Shown: piece after piece, positions 34,950-47,116 of the stretch
Numbering within the stretch: the stretch's first letter is position 1
Layout: each line of letters begins with the position of its first letter
Assembly: GCA_022575985.1 (NCBI GenBank)
Contig: JAKSXM010000007.1
Coordinates: forward strand, 37,388,501 to 37,452,500
Source: Anagrus nilaparvatae
Lineage: Eukaryota > Arthropoda > Insecta > Hymenoptera > Mymaridae
Direction: 5' to 3'
Length of the DNA: 64,000 bases
Notes under the pieces: model-generated
What the model was told of the DNA's origin: nothing
Seen by the model: only the letters and a program-made list of their open reading frames with translations
Databases searched by the model: none
Program-made: the position numbers and the translations under genes

Positions 34950-35429
34950 AGGCTAAACTTTTACACTTTATTTCAGATAATATACCCAAAGTTTATTGTC
35001 CGCAGGGTAGTTAAGTCACCTGCGTGACTTAAACTTTGGGGAGGTTGAAATACCCCCTTAAATACTTTTTTTTATGCTATAATTTTAAAACCAGTTTTTC
35101 TATTAATATTAAGAATCATTTCAACTAATTTTGGTAAGAAATAGGAAGAAGTATACAAGAAATTTGACTTTTGGGGCATTTTTTGGCCAAAATACAGTCA
35201 AATTCACCTCTTTAGACAGGTTAGCATAGGCTATATTTGAAATATACATTTATTATGGCGAAAAGAAGACACGTGTAAAATTTGGGCTGGATTTATTATC
35301 CCTTAGGTGACTAAAATTTCGGGGGTCTGTATCCTCCCCTCAAGACAATGGGACATAGACTAAACTTTGGGTACTTTATCAAAAAGCTTATTAGAGTAAT
35401 TTATAAAAGTTTAGCCTGTTTTCAAGAGT
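34950..35429. repeat. Repeat R2, second copy, middle fragment
   Basis: Inverted relative to 16800-17310. Contains CCCAAAGTTTAGTCTATGTC (complement in the other copy) and ends TTTTCAAGAGT where foldback H starts. Confidence 0.85.
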
Positions 35430-36600
35430 CCCGTATCGAAAAATCCTGTTGCAAGCATTGTGCACAACGTTGTGCAGAAGATATACACAAGCTTGTGCAC
35501 AAAATCGCGAAATTTTCTGCATAAAATAGAAAAAAACTTAGTTTTAATAAAAATGGACGGGAAACCGAAGTATAGTTCTCCAGAAGTCCAGGTAATACTC
35601 AGGAAGGTATTATTAATTAAAAATATAATTTGCCGAAAAAACGGTCTAAAAGTATTCCAATATGACGTATCCGAAAAACTCTAAAAATACCCGAAAAAAA
35701 ATTTTCTGCATTAGATTTAGGTTTTCAAGATCAATGAAAACAAATTTGAGATGCGAATTTTCATATTATGACCTCGCAAATATTTTTCGGTTTTCCAATA
35801 TGGCGGACCCAAAAATTTCAAAAACACCCGAAAATCAATTTTCTGCATTATATTTTGGTTTTCAAGATCAATGAAAATGAATTTGAGATGCATATTTTCA
35901 TAAATTAACTTTGCAAATATTTTTCGGTATTCCAATACGGCGGATCCGAAAATTTCAAAAACACCCGAAAATCAATTTTTTGCATTAGATTTGGGTTTTC
36001 AAGATAAATAAAAACTAATTTGTTTTCATATTATGACCTCGCAAATATTTTTCGGTTTTCCAATATGGCCGACCGGAAATTTCAAAAACACCCGAAAATC
36101 AATTTTCTGAATTAGATGTGGGTTTTTAAGCTCATTAAAAACGAATTTGAGATGCAATTTTTTATAATTTAATCTTGCAAATATTTTTCGGTTTTCTAAT
36201 ATGGCAGACCCGAAAATTGATATTCGGGTGTATTTGAAGTTTTCCAGTCCACCATATTGGAAAACCGAAATAAATTTGCACGGTCAAATTATGAAAATTT
36301 AAATCTTAAATTCGTTTTCATTGATTTTGAAAACCCAAATCTAATGCAGAAAATTTATTTTCGGGTGTTTTTAGAGTTTTTGGATACGCCATATTGGAAA
36401 ACTTTTAGACCCTTTTTTCGGCAAATTATATTTTTAATTAATAATACCTTCCTGAGTATTACTTGGACTTCTGGAGGACTATATTTCGGTTTCCCGTCCA
36501 TACTTATTAAAACTAAGTTTTTTTCTATTTTATGCACAAAATTTCGCGATATTGTGCACAAGCTTGTGCACAACGCTTGCACAGGATTTTTCGATGTGGG
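35430..36600. mobile_element. Foldback H with internal tandem modules
   Basis: Ends CCCGTATCGAAAAATCCTG and, on the other strand, CCCACATCGAAAAATCCTG. Arms of ~390 bp (35430-35815 and 36205-36600) are reverse complements with GTTGTGCACAA-type dyads near the tips. Flanks are GT/GT (35428-35429, 36601-36602), and intact R2 shows a single GT (CAAGAGTGTTCCCC context, other strand, about 16820), which fixes the boundaries. The centre is ~130-bp tandem units carrying ATGGCGG or variants (35800, 35937, 36065, 36201). ORFs here are products of the repeat. No transposase; superfamily unassigned. Confidence 0.85.
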
Positions 36601-36760
36601 GTGTTCCCCAGGTGAATTTTTGAAACCAGCGGGTTTTCCGTTCGTACTCAGAATTTCGCTAACTTGGTGGCAAATAGTACATTTGAAACCGTACGAGTGG
36701 TTTCAAATAAGTCACTCAAATTCTTATGGACTGCTTGCCTATATAATACAAGAGAGGATG
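36601..36760. repeat. Repeat R2, second copy, last fragment
   Basis: Begins GTGTTCCCCAGG and contains CGTACGAGTGGTTTCAAAT; the complement of 16670-16820. Confidence 0.85.
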
Positions 36761-37852
36761 TAAATTATTTTGTAAAATGAAGCAGTAATTTGAGACAAGT
36801 CAGATCAACTTGAAACTTTTTGCAATTTGTCAAGAAAGTTGTCAAGTTCAGAAGTAAACAACTTTGGTTAGTTGCAATTAGTCCGAAATCTTGTAAAAAT
36901 TAGCCAAACTGTTTTTTTTTGGACAAAAATAAATAAATATTAAATATCTCGGGAAATATTAAATGAATTTTGGTGAAAAGGTACTAGATGGTTTTTTGGG
37001 TCGCTGATTACGATTTTAATGTCAGAAATTTCTCAACCACCCTGTAAACAGTAAAAACTACCCCTTTTAGGGGTTGTTTTTAAATATTTTGGAATTTTTC
37101 CTAAAATTATCAAATAAATGCTATTTTTTTAGAAAAATTGATGAAGATTTTTTTTTATTTTATTATGGACTGAAATTGAGATATAAGGTTTAATAATCAT
37201 AGGGGGGTTAAAACTACCCCAGAGTAAGAAAAAATACAAAAAATATGACCTCCTTATTTTTTTTGTTTTTGGATCAATTTTTTGAAAATATTTTATCGTA
37301 TATTTACTATCATGAAATTAATTACACCCCTCCCCAGGGGGGGGGGGGTGAAAACTATCCCTAAATTTAAAAAAATACAAAAAACGTTATTAAATTTTTT
37401 TTTGCCGCTTTCCGTTTTGCAGCCGAAAAAGTAACAAGATTTGCAACCCTGGGTGTAAAAAGTACCCTACAATGTACAAAAAATTGATTATGGTCCGAAA
37501 TTGAGATATAAGGTTTATAATGCAGTGCGCATTACCTCTCTCCCCTCAATTTTCATAATAAATTATTTTATATTATATTTCAAATAATCGTGCCAGAAAA
37601 TAGATATAATAGGTCGCTTTACAGTTTATACTAATAGCGCCACTAGTTTCAAAAAAGGGAATTTCTCCTTCTTCTTGGACTAGCGCTCGTCCGGACCAGA
37701 GCAACAGAAATTTATATGTGCATTTTGATATTGTTTTTTAATTTATTTAGAGAACTTTTAATTATAATTATTATATTATTAATTAGCTAGTCATCCAGAT
37801 ACATTAGTTAAAAATAGATATTTTTGTATTGTCCAGAAATAGTGGATATTAG
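36761..37852. other. Dispersed repeats with GGGGTTAAAACTACCCC motif
   Basis: No gene. The block GAAATTGAGATATAAGGTTT occurs near 37172 and 37497, and GGGGGGTTAAAACTA near 37205 and 38714. A G12 tract lies at about 37336-37349. Probably a further decayed repeat family. Confidence 0.45.
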
Positions 37853-38167
37853 CAGAGATGAGGTTTACAGAGATAGATCATCCAATGTTAAATAAAAAGT
37901 CGACATCGCTCTAGCTATCACGTGGTTAATCTCTAGTGTCTTTGTTTGTCTCTTTATTTTTTACGTAGGTCTCTTTTTGTTTTTTTCTCCGCCAGGCTCC
38001 CTACCATATAATATTTTAAACTTTCTAAAAACAAGAAAAGACTTATGTAAAAAATAAAGTGACAAACAAAGAGATTAGAGGCAAACCACGTGATAGTTTG
38101 GGCGATGTACAATAAAATCGTCGCAGCTTCGCCTATCCCGTGAGCTATCTCTGTAACCTTGTCTCTG
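37853..38167. mobile_element. hAT-like MITE, 315 bp
   Basis: Inverted ends are CAGAGATGAGGTTTACAGAG on the left and, read on the other strand, CAGAGACAAGGTTACAGAGA; further in, ATCACGTGG and CCACGTGAT pair. ATATTAG flanks both sides (37846-37852, 38168-38174). CAGAG termini and a 7-bp duplication, one short of the usual 8, suggest hAT. A minus-strand ORF here follows the inverted arm and is not a gene. Confidence 0.7.
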
Positions 38168-39199
38168 ATATTAGCTATGTTCATAAGTCTTTATAACACG
38201 AGGTCGCTAGATGAAAGTAAAATCTTGCAAGGTAATAGTTTATTTTTATTATATGTGATCACAAGCGTTTTATATAATTATTTAATGTATATTAGAATTA
38301 TTGATTATTATTCTTATTAGAGTCACGCGTTTAGTTTTATAAATTAATTAAAATATTTTTGAAAAGCCATCGCAGGCTATATATAATACGTGAAATGTAT
38401 GTTTGTATGTGTGTACAATATTGTGACGTCACGTAGATTCAATTTTATAATACAAAAGTAAAAGATACGGGACGGTAGGCCACGTTATTTATACCATGGC
38501 AGACTGCAGCTGCTCACTTTTTGTAATAATATTATAAGCATCATTTATTTTATTCATTTTAATAAAAATTTATATACATGTTTATTATTACAACAATAAA
38601 TTAATCTATTTATTTATATTTACCTAAGCCTAAAGTTACCCTTTTCCCATAATTTATATTACAATATTTACTTTTTTATTTATATCACTTTTTCATTATA
38701 GGTTTAATAATAGGGGGGTTAAAACTACTCCCAGAATAAGAAAAAATGAATATAAAAAAGAACTACTTAATTAAAAGCGTAACGTGTTATTAATCAAAAT
38801 CTAATTTTTCTTAAATTCCCTGTAAATATAATACAATTTTATAATTTTATAATTTTTAATTATCACCTTACTAGCTATTAAGTTTCTGAAACCAAAATAT
38901 TTTGATACCCTAAACCTGAATTTTTCCAAGTTCCTAAATCGATATGCCCTTCTTAATTTTAAGTTCTGAAGTACCCCCTCCCTATAAACATGTTCCATGT
39001 TAACTTTTTAATGTCCTTTTTTAGCAATTTTTTTGTCGTTTGATTCATATCACCCGCCCCCCCCCCCCCCAAATTTTCTAGATCCGCCACTGAATACACA
39101 GTGGTTTTTTTAATGCCTGATTCAAAATATCTATTAAAATAGCGCTCATAGCAAAGAAACTTGCCTGGAAACTAGAAACAAATTAGTTTTTTAGAGATA
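38168..39199. other. Non-coding; possible transposon end near 39096
   Basis: No gene. A C15 tract (39056-39071) is followed by AGATCCGCCACTG (ends 39093), whose complement CAGTGGCGGATCT is a common DNA-transposon terminus. I found no matching left end. Confidence 0.4.
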
Positions 39200-41395
39200 T
39201 ACCTAGTTCAAGAGATATGGTATTTAAGTGCCAAATATTTCTATTGTAGGCTAGTAATGGTTGAATATGAAACTTAGTAGGAGGTACTTTTTTTTCAACC
39301 AAAGTTCGGCTGGCCACCTTCCTGGCAAGTGCCAAAAAGTAAGGTCCAAAAATTTTTTTTTTGTTTTTCGAGAATATCTCGAAAACGGTTGAAGATATTC
39401 AAAATTTTAAGGTATAAGAAAATGAAGCCGAGCCAATTTTACAAAAAAATGTTATGACACATTTTTTCGTAAAAGAAACATTTTACGCAAAAATTTGTAT
39501 TAGAAGTTTAACTTAAATTCTCGTATACGCGCTAAGTATAATATGCTGTAATATATAAAAACGCGTCTCACCGCCGTAATAAATAGCTATTTTCACGATT
39601 TAAGTTTTCGCAACCAAAAAAAAAAGGTACTGACCTACAGATTATTAGTTTATAAAACAGAAAAGCATCATTAAAAGGAAATAAAAAATTTTTTTTTTAC
39701 CTTTTGACTACACGGGGGTAAAACCATTGTTTTTTTTTTCAGTCTAATATTAAGGGGTGAAAAATTTTTTTTTTTTTTTTAGTATTAATTTTTTATAATT
39801 AGTATCACTTTGGGACATACTTAAAAAAAAAAAAAAAAAAAATATGTTGATGCGCAAAAATGAACCCCACTTTTCATATTTCCCAAAACTTCGTAAAAAA
39901 GAAAAAAAATGCTTTGTGCAACTTTAGGAAGTGATTACTACAGGAATAATTTAGTTTAAAAAATTTGGCGCGACTAATTTTAAAGCTAAAGTCTTCAACT
40001 TTTAGGTGTTAAAAATTATTTTTTGCAATTTCTTTTTCATTTGCCTGTTTTTGGCCAATAACCGAGTACAAAAAACTTAAAAAATCGTAAAATTACTTTT
40101 TTTTCCATTGAATATTGTGCTAAGTTGATATCGATTTCAAAAATTTTTTTAACAGGCTTTACTTATTGAATAGTTCTAGATTCCATTGTTGTGATTAGAA
40201 TTTTAATATGTGTTATAGGACAACGTATAGGACGATGAAAAAACTCGTTTTTGTTCACGCATTTTTTACCACTGTTATAGTGTGCATAATAAAGGGTCTG
40301 GTTTCTTTTGAATACACAATATAAGAAAGCTGTGCGCCTGCGTATGTAAAGAAACTTTCGAATGTATAAATTTTATACAGCAGAAACGCCAGTGTTTACT
40401 TATGTGTACATTAAAATTGGAGTTCATTTATAAATAATGTAAGTTTTACCATTATTATTAATTAAATAATTATTGTTAATGTTAAATTAATAATTTTTAA
40501 AATTTAATTAAAAACAAATAATTTTTTATTAATAAAATAATAAATAAATAAATGTATTGCACAGAATAATATTTGAAAATAATAAACAGAAGAGAGTTCA
40601 AGAGAAAATTATCCAGTAACTGAAACCTCTGCTGAAGCCGAGGATGAAAGTGATTCAGATGATGAGAGTGATCCTGATGATGAGTAATATAATGTTAATG
40701 ATATTATGTATAATTAATTTTTGATAAAAAAAATAAATAAAATATTTAAGAATTTTCAAACATTTTTTGTTTACTTAATTTTCATTTTCCACGGAAAATA
40801 TTACTTTTACGAAAAAATGTTTCAGAATATTTTTTGTGTGAAATTTCCTCGGCTTTATTTTCTTATACCTTAAATTTTTGAATATCTTCAACCGTTTTCG
40901 AGATATTCTCGAAAAACGAAAAAAAAAATTTTTTTGACCTTACTTTTTGGCATTTACCGGGAAGTAAATATTTGTAACATAATCCCGAAATTCATTTTTC
41001 GTGAGTCAAAAAACATAAATGTGCTTATTTTTAGTTATCCAAAGCAGTCAGAATCAAAATTTTATAAAAGCGCCATCTTCATTTTCATTTTCCACGGAGA
41101 ATATTACTTTTACGAAAAAATGTTTCATAACATTTTTTTTGTGAAATTTCCTCGGCTTCATTTTCTTATGCCTTAAATTTTTGAATATCTTCAACCGTTT
41201 TCGAGATATTCTCAAAAAACAAAAAAAAAATTTTTTTGACCTTACTTTTTGGCACTTGCCAGGAAGGTGACCAGCCGAACTTTGGTTGACATAAAAGTAC
41301 TCTCTACTAAGTATCATTTTCAACCATTAGTAGCTGACAATATAAATACTTGGGACTTTAAGGCAATTTTTGGCTTTATCGCTTGAAGTCAAAAA
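39200..41395. mobile_element. Element K: ~2.2-kb element with ~250-bp inverted ends
   Basis: 39205-39480 and 41080-41395 are reverse complements: CAACCAAAGTTCGGCTGGCC against its complement, GGCAAGTGCCAAAAAGTAAG, TTTTTCGAGAATATCTCG. A third partial copy of the inner part lies at 40785-40970 in the same orientation as the right end. The outer boundary is diffuse and I could not define a target duplication. A short acidic reading frame sits inside (40586-40687). Confidence 0.7.
40586..40687 (+). other. Short acidic open frame, possible 3' exon
   Basis: Thirty-three codons, open from a TAA at 40583 to TAA 40685-40687, encoding VTETSAEAEDESDSDDESD and ending PDDE. The base composition is richer in G and C than the surroundings, and AAACAG at 40584-40589 could be a splice acceptor although no pyrimidine tract precedes it. 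It might be the acidic C-terminus of a lost transposase of element K. No homology recognised. Confidence 0.25.
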
Positions 41396-41962
41396 GTATG
41401 ATGATAAAAATAATAGCAAAGAAATGTTTAAATTAATGTTAGGCCTAGATATTAATTACACATTATTCATGTAAATTGACATAATAACATTCGTAAAAAT
41501 AATATTGCAAATTTTATTCTACTCTAAGTATTAGAATTATATTAGTGATACGCTCATTTTGAAGACTCGTTGTAATTTTATTTATACAAAACCATTACTT
41601 ATGATAACTAAACAATACAATTTGTGAAAGCTTATATTTTAAAAGTGAAAATTCTGTGGCCATTGTAAAAAAATATTACAAACAATTTTTTTTCTCAGGA
41701 AAACAGCATTTTTATATGAAATAAAATTTGAAAATTATAAGAAACATTATACTCATACAAATACATTAATATCTAATGAAATGTAAAATAAAAATTACAA
41801 AAGATCTAATCATTCTTTTGTACAAGAAAAGTAAATAATTAAAATTTTGATATTACTGAATTTCATACTGCAATAAAACATAACTTACTGAATAACACTG
41901 TAAAATACTAGATTAGACAATTTAAGTTAAAATCATAAAAATAAACCTATAATATTCAAATT
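41396..41962. other. AT-rich stretch, no gene
   Basis: No ORF, repeat or motif recognised. Confidence 0.5.
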
Positions 41963-44828
41963 AAATACCAAATAATGGCGGAGACTTCAATGCCAGGGCC
42001 CTAGAGTGGGGCATGCCGACGACCAACCTAAGGGGACAAATGGTACTCGAAATGGCTGCTAGATGCAAACTAGTGGTCCAGAATAGAGGAAACTGCCCAC
42101 CTACGAGAGGGCAGGGTGGGGTATCTCTATCCCAGACATAACCTTCGCAACAGAAGCTGCGTCTAGGAGAATAGGCGACTGGAGGGTGATGGATGGCTAC
42201 AATGGTAGCGATCATAACTACATTGCCTTCCGGGTAATGGAAGGAAACTCACAACGTCCTCCCTACAGGAGGCGTCCCCTTTGCTGGAACGTTTCAAAGA
42301 TCGACGAGGACAGATTCGAGGAATACCTTCGAATCGAGTCAGCGTCGATCCCCGCTTGGCGAGGAGGGGCTACAAGCCCACGAGAGGCCGAAACCCTGGT
42401 TAAGAAAGTAACGTCTCTATTACGCGGGGCTTGCAATGCCTCGATGCCTCGCCGCAGGCCCTGGAAAGGGAGAAAACCAGTGTACTGGTGGACTCCCGAA
42501 ATAGCTGAGCTCCGAAAGGAATGCCACAGGACGCGAGGAAGGGCCCAACGAGCACGGGACAGACCCGAAGCTGCTGCACACTCCCAGGTACACAAGGACG
42601 CCAAACACCGACTGGCCAAGGCCATCCGTCAAAGCAAGGCTCAATGTCTGCGTTCATTACGCGAAGACGTAAACAAGGACCCCTGGGGCCTAGGTTACAA
42701 AGTCGTAATGGGCAAATTGAACCGGGGGTCCGACAACATGATGGACGCGGCGTCGACTGAACGGATCGTCGGTGCTCTCTTCCCTGAAAGGCCCATCCGG
42801 GAAAACCCGGTTGAGGTGATACCCAGGGAGGAAGTGCCGCTGTTCAGCGAAGGCGAGATGGTCAAGGCCATAAAGTCCATGGAAAATGGCAAGGCGCCGG
42901 GGCCGGACGGGATACCGGCGGAAGTGCTCAAAAGAGCGGTCAAAGTAATCCCTGGTATCCTTTTAAGCATGTTCAATGCTTGTTTGGTGGCTGGAGTATT
43001 CCCAAAGCAGTGGAAGGTGGCACGTCTCGTGCTCTTGAACAAGGGCAAGGGGGGAGCCCCGGACTCTCCATCATCTTACAGACCTTTGTGTATGTTAAAT
43101 ACCATTGGTAAGGTGATGGAGAGCTTGCTCCGGGCAAGGCTCAGAAGGGCAATCGAGGAGGGCGGTGGTCTCGCAAGGACGTCCTTCTGGTAACGCTGGA
43201 CGACAAAAACGCTTTCAACTCGGCCAGGTGGGATGACATGATCCGGTCCCTCGAGTACGATTTCCGGATACCAAGGTATCTGGGTAGCGTACTAAAGGAT
43301 TACCTGCGGGACCGGAGACTGCTCTACACGCTTGACGGTAGGCGTGAAAGGGTTTTGAGTGCAGGCATCGCGCAAGGTTCGGTTCTCGGACCGGACCTGT
43401 GGAATGCCTTTTACGATGGCTTGCTGCGCGTCCACCTCCCGGAAGGAGTTTCCCTGATCGGGTACGCCGACGACGTGGCCCTGACCATAACTGGCAGGAA
43501 CATGGAAGTGACCCAGGAGAGGTTGAATCTAGTCATGAGACGGATCAACCTCTGGATGGGCGATCACGGGCTCCAGCTTGCGATCCCAAAAACGGAGATC
43601 GTACTGCTGACCCGTCGAAGGGTTCCTACCGACTTCGATGTAATTATTGACGACGGCGGAAACCCTCACACGATCCGAACCAGAACATCGGTGAAATACC
43701 TGGGAGAAATACCTTGATAACAAGCTGACCTTCTGGGAGCAATTTCAGAGGTCGTGTGAAAAGGCAGCGTCGGCCGCATCCTCCCTGTCAAGGCTCATGG
43801 CCAACATTGGGGGACCCAAACCAGGGAAGCGGAGGCTCCTGATGTCAGTCGTCAACTCTGTCCTGCTCTACGGATCAGAAGTCTGGGCGAAGACCACAGA
43901 AACTGCCAAGTACAGACGAAAAATATCGTCGGTACAGAGGCAGGCGGCAGTGAGGATCGCCTGTGGATACCACACGGTATCTCTAGAGGCGATCCAGGTT
44001 GTTGCTTCGGTGATACCCATTGACCTGCTAGCGTTGGAGCGGAAATTCATCTACGAGAGCGTAGAAGAGCGCGAAGTGGCTTCCACTCGCGCCCGCTTTA
44101 ACTCTATGAAGGCATGGAAGAAACGATGGAAAAAGAACCAAGAGAAAAATGCCCTGTGAACGCGCAGACTGATCTCAGACCTGCAGGCATGGATGGAACG
44201 ACAGCATGGGGAGGTGGATTTCTACCTTACCCAGTTCTTAACTGGACACGGGTACTTCCGTGTCATGTTGAAGCATTGGCATAAGGTGGCAACAAAGGAG
44301 TGCTTGCACTGTCCGGGCGTGGATGATACAGTAGAGCACACATTTTTCGAATGCGTTCGCTACTTGGAGGGGCGCCCGCCCTTCCCGATTTGGAGGCCGG
44401 AGACGGTGGTCCCGGAAATGCTACGGAGTTCCGAAAACTGGAACAAAGTAGCAGAGTACGTAAGGACCACCTTGTTGCAGAAGAAGGAGGAGGGCTTTCT
44501 ATCGTAGAGAGCTCTCCTGCCCCTAGGCAGGGGGGAAGGCAGCGGCCAGCTGCCTAGGCTGCGCTTCCCAAACTGAAGTTATACCTGAAAAGGGAGTTCC
44601 GGTTTGGGACAAACAAGCGCGGGGGGTTTAAAGTGTGTTTATCCAGTAAGAATCTGGGGCGTAGCCGGCGACCGCGTTCGCTGGTGGTCTCCCAGTTGTA
44701 CACTTTGTACAACTGGGCGGTCATGGAAATTTGCGGGTCTTTAAGGCCCGCAAACACTCCATGGCTGATGTAAGATTCACATATTTCCCTTAAAAAAAAA
44801 AAAAAAAAAAAAAAAAATACCAAATAAT
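41963..44828 (+). mobile_element. R1-clade LINE, 5'-truncated, with 14-bp duplication
   Basis: AAATACCAAATAAT occurs at 41963-41976 and 44815-44828, bracketing coding sequence, a ~280-bp 3' UTR and A26 (44792-44817; its last As may belong to the duplication). The 5' end cuts into the endonuclease at GGDFNARALEWG, so reverse transcription stopped early. The insert is much richer in G and C than the surrounding DNA. A long duplication plus poly(A) is typical of target-primed reverse transcription. Confidence 0.92.
41977..44507 (+). pseudogene. R1-clade ORF2: endonuclease (partial), RT, CCHC-like end
   Basis: Target-primed reverse transcriptase remnant. Starts inside the endonuclease (GGDFNAR), continues with IGDWRVMDGYNGSDHNYI after a frameshift near 42105. 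RT has GKAPGPDGIPAEVLK, SYRPLCMLNTIGK, VTLDDKNAFNSARWD, GIAQGSVLGPDLWN and the catalytic YADD (about 43465). The QxGFRxGxST block usual before the KNAFN strand is missing at about 43165-43190, a small deletion that also shifts the frame. Another frameshift lies near 43710 and a TGA at 44157-44159. The C-terminus has FLTGHGYFR and C-x2-C-x8-H-x4-C (CLHCPGVDDTVEHTFFEC), as in R1-clade elements. Stop at 44505. Confidence 0.9.
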
Positions 44829-45645
44829 AAGAAATGAGATTGTTTTTACATGTTTTGATTTCATAAATTGTTAGTATTAGACTTTAAATTCGGTATTAGA
44901 TTTTAAAATGTAGAATGCATTCAATATTATTAATAATAATTTTTATGAACAATTATCCTAATAACTGATATTGAACTTTGTTGGAAATGTATAATAATGA
45001 AATCGTAATTAAAGTTGTAATTTATTAACTTAAGTATGTATTAAGAATCCAATTAGAAAGATAGTTTTAATCGAATCTTAGACTAAATAATAAACAGAAG
45101 GACAATTTAAATCTTAAATTTTGTAAGAATCAAAAGAATACATTATGAGCTTGGTCAACGCTGGTTAATTATACTTTTTGTTAATAAAATGATAAAATCG
45201 AATTATAATATTAAAATAACATAACTTAACTGACTACGAAATGTTAAAAATACTGAATTCTGTCAATTTGTCATTTAACATAATAATTGAACGATTTTTG
45301 AGGAGTAAAATCACTTTAAGCCCAGGGCCTCGATTTTCGAAATCAAGGGAACGAGGGAGTAGAGGAATTCCCCACTCTTTTACCCGGTTTTTAAAAAACT
45401 AAATTTTTGAAAGCGAAAGGAGAACTCTCCGGAGAACATATTCCCCAAAATGTACTCCCCAACTACTATAGCAAGGGAATCAGGGAACTCCCTCGTTTTA
45501 AGCATACGTTTTATGTTATAATAATAGACTTTCGCGCTTAAAAGTTTATTTTTTATAATTTTTATGCAAATATATTCATATTATAGTTAAAGTTAATATA
45601 TTAAATAATATAATATATTCTAATACATATTGTGATTTTGTGTAT
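44829..45645. other. AT-rich DNA with a GC-moderate patch
   Basis: No gene. At 45318-45505 a richer patch has CAGGGCCTCGATTTTCGAAA and GGAACGAGGGAG, with CTCCCTCG on the far side; this could be one arm of a small inverted-repeat element, but no matching end was found. Confidence 0.4.
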
Positions 45646-46452
45646 TGTTACGTATCCTGAGGTTTAATCGGGATACGTAAATAATAAATAAATATAAACA
45701 AGTTTTATCCTGGGAATATTGAGTACCTTAGGTATTTTAATACTTATATAGGATTAAAGTTGATATGTGTTGATAAATGTTGTAGATGTATAAATATGTC
45801 GATGACCTCAGGTTCTAGAGCTGGTAGAACTTAACTGGGTTAAGTTCGAGATTATAGAAGGAATTGTCACTAAATACACTGAATACTTTAGTTTAATTTA
45901 CTGACTTTATTATAAGCTAATATGAAAAAGCGTCTAATTCAATAAGTCTGAATGATAATTATACTAAGAAGGTTATTCTAATCGAATCTCCTAAACTGGA
46001 CCTGATGTTAATAGGTTAGTTATTATGGGAGGATGTAAGAGTAACTGAGAGGAACTGACAGGAACTAAGAGTCAAACTGACTTTAGGGCGGTTGCGGGTA
46101 TATTATATAAACTAATTAGTAACTGCCCAGGTACTTGAATTTAGATGGGATTGTCCAATACGTGGAAGCGTCGGTCTCGTCACGTCCAATTAACAAAAGC
46201 GTCGTTGATTATTTCATTAATGACCTTCGATTCTATTTTTCTGTCAATTTATAAGGAGCCGGATCTGAATTGGTGAAATAGGATATTAAAGAATGTATGA
46301 AAGTATCAAATATAAATTGGCTATTGTAATATTGAGAAAATCCAGGTATGTTAGCTCGATTTACGAGCTAACATAAGCAGGAATAAGTTAAATATATAAA
46401 TATAAAAGAATGCGTATATGATGGCTCGAATTATGACCTATCATACGTAACA
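45646..46452. mobile_element. Solo LTR G2, GTAT duplication
   Basis: TGTTACGTAT...ATACGTAACA, flanked by GTAT on both sides (45642-45645, 46453-46456). Same family as G1 but without the foldback, and with two internal deletions relative to it. No internal retrotransposon sequence adjoins it. Confidence 0.85.
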
Positions 46453-46456
46453 GTAT

Positions 46457-47110
46457 ATGGAAAATTGATTTAAATTTTTTTTAAAATAAAAAAAAACAAC
46501 TCAATTTTTAGATAAATTCATTAATGAATTAATATAAAATGATAAATTTATAAATAAATATGCCTAAATCTGGAAGCCACTTTGCTAGAATTGCTTGGAA
46601 CTCACAGAAAATACTTATACTTTCAAGCAATTCAAGCAAAATTTAAGCGCAGCAAATATGCGTGTATAGTGCTATAGCAATAAAAATATCTATGAGGAAT
46701 AATTTTAATAATTTAAAATCATATTAGATATGAGAAATGAAGCTATTGAACATAATAAAAGAGGCAATAAATTTTTTTTACCACAAAATATTACAATAAT
46801 GCAAAAAAAACAAATATTTAAAAAACAAAAAAATTATAATTTGTTAAATTTTATTTATACTCAAAATAACGATTATTTTTGTTATTATTATTATTATTAA
46901 AATGCTATATACAATTATTCTATTAAAATACAAATCCAGTAATATATAATCAAAATACATGACTAGTAAAAGTGATTTTGGTCAAATCTTTGGATTAATA
47001 GTCAAATGCAACACATTGGAGTGTACGTCAAGTCGGTAATTAGTAAAAAGAAAAAGAAATATTTTCAATAGTTTAATACATGGCTTTGGGTGATTTCATA
47101 CAAAATTTAT
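46457..47110. other. AT-rich stretch, no gene
   Basis: Short AT-rich direct repeats such as (TTA)n near 46878-46895; nothing else recognised. Confidence 0.45.
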
Positions 47111-47116
47111 AATGAT

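Noticed and set aside
35460..36763. ORFs up to 168 codons, one spanning foldback H and R2
   Set aside because: They consist of tandem modules and inverted arms; the longest crosses the element boundary at 36600, so it cannot be an ancestral gene.
39056..39096. CAGTGGCGGAT transposon terminus
   Set aside because: A common DNA-transposon end, but no partner terminus or duplication was found in the window.
42263..43048. Several antisense ORFs over the R1-clade element
   Set aside because: Shadow frames favoured by GC-rich coding on the plus strand; no motif.
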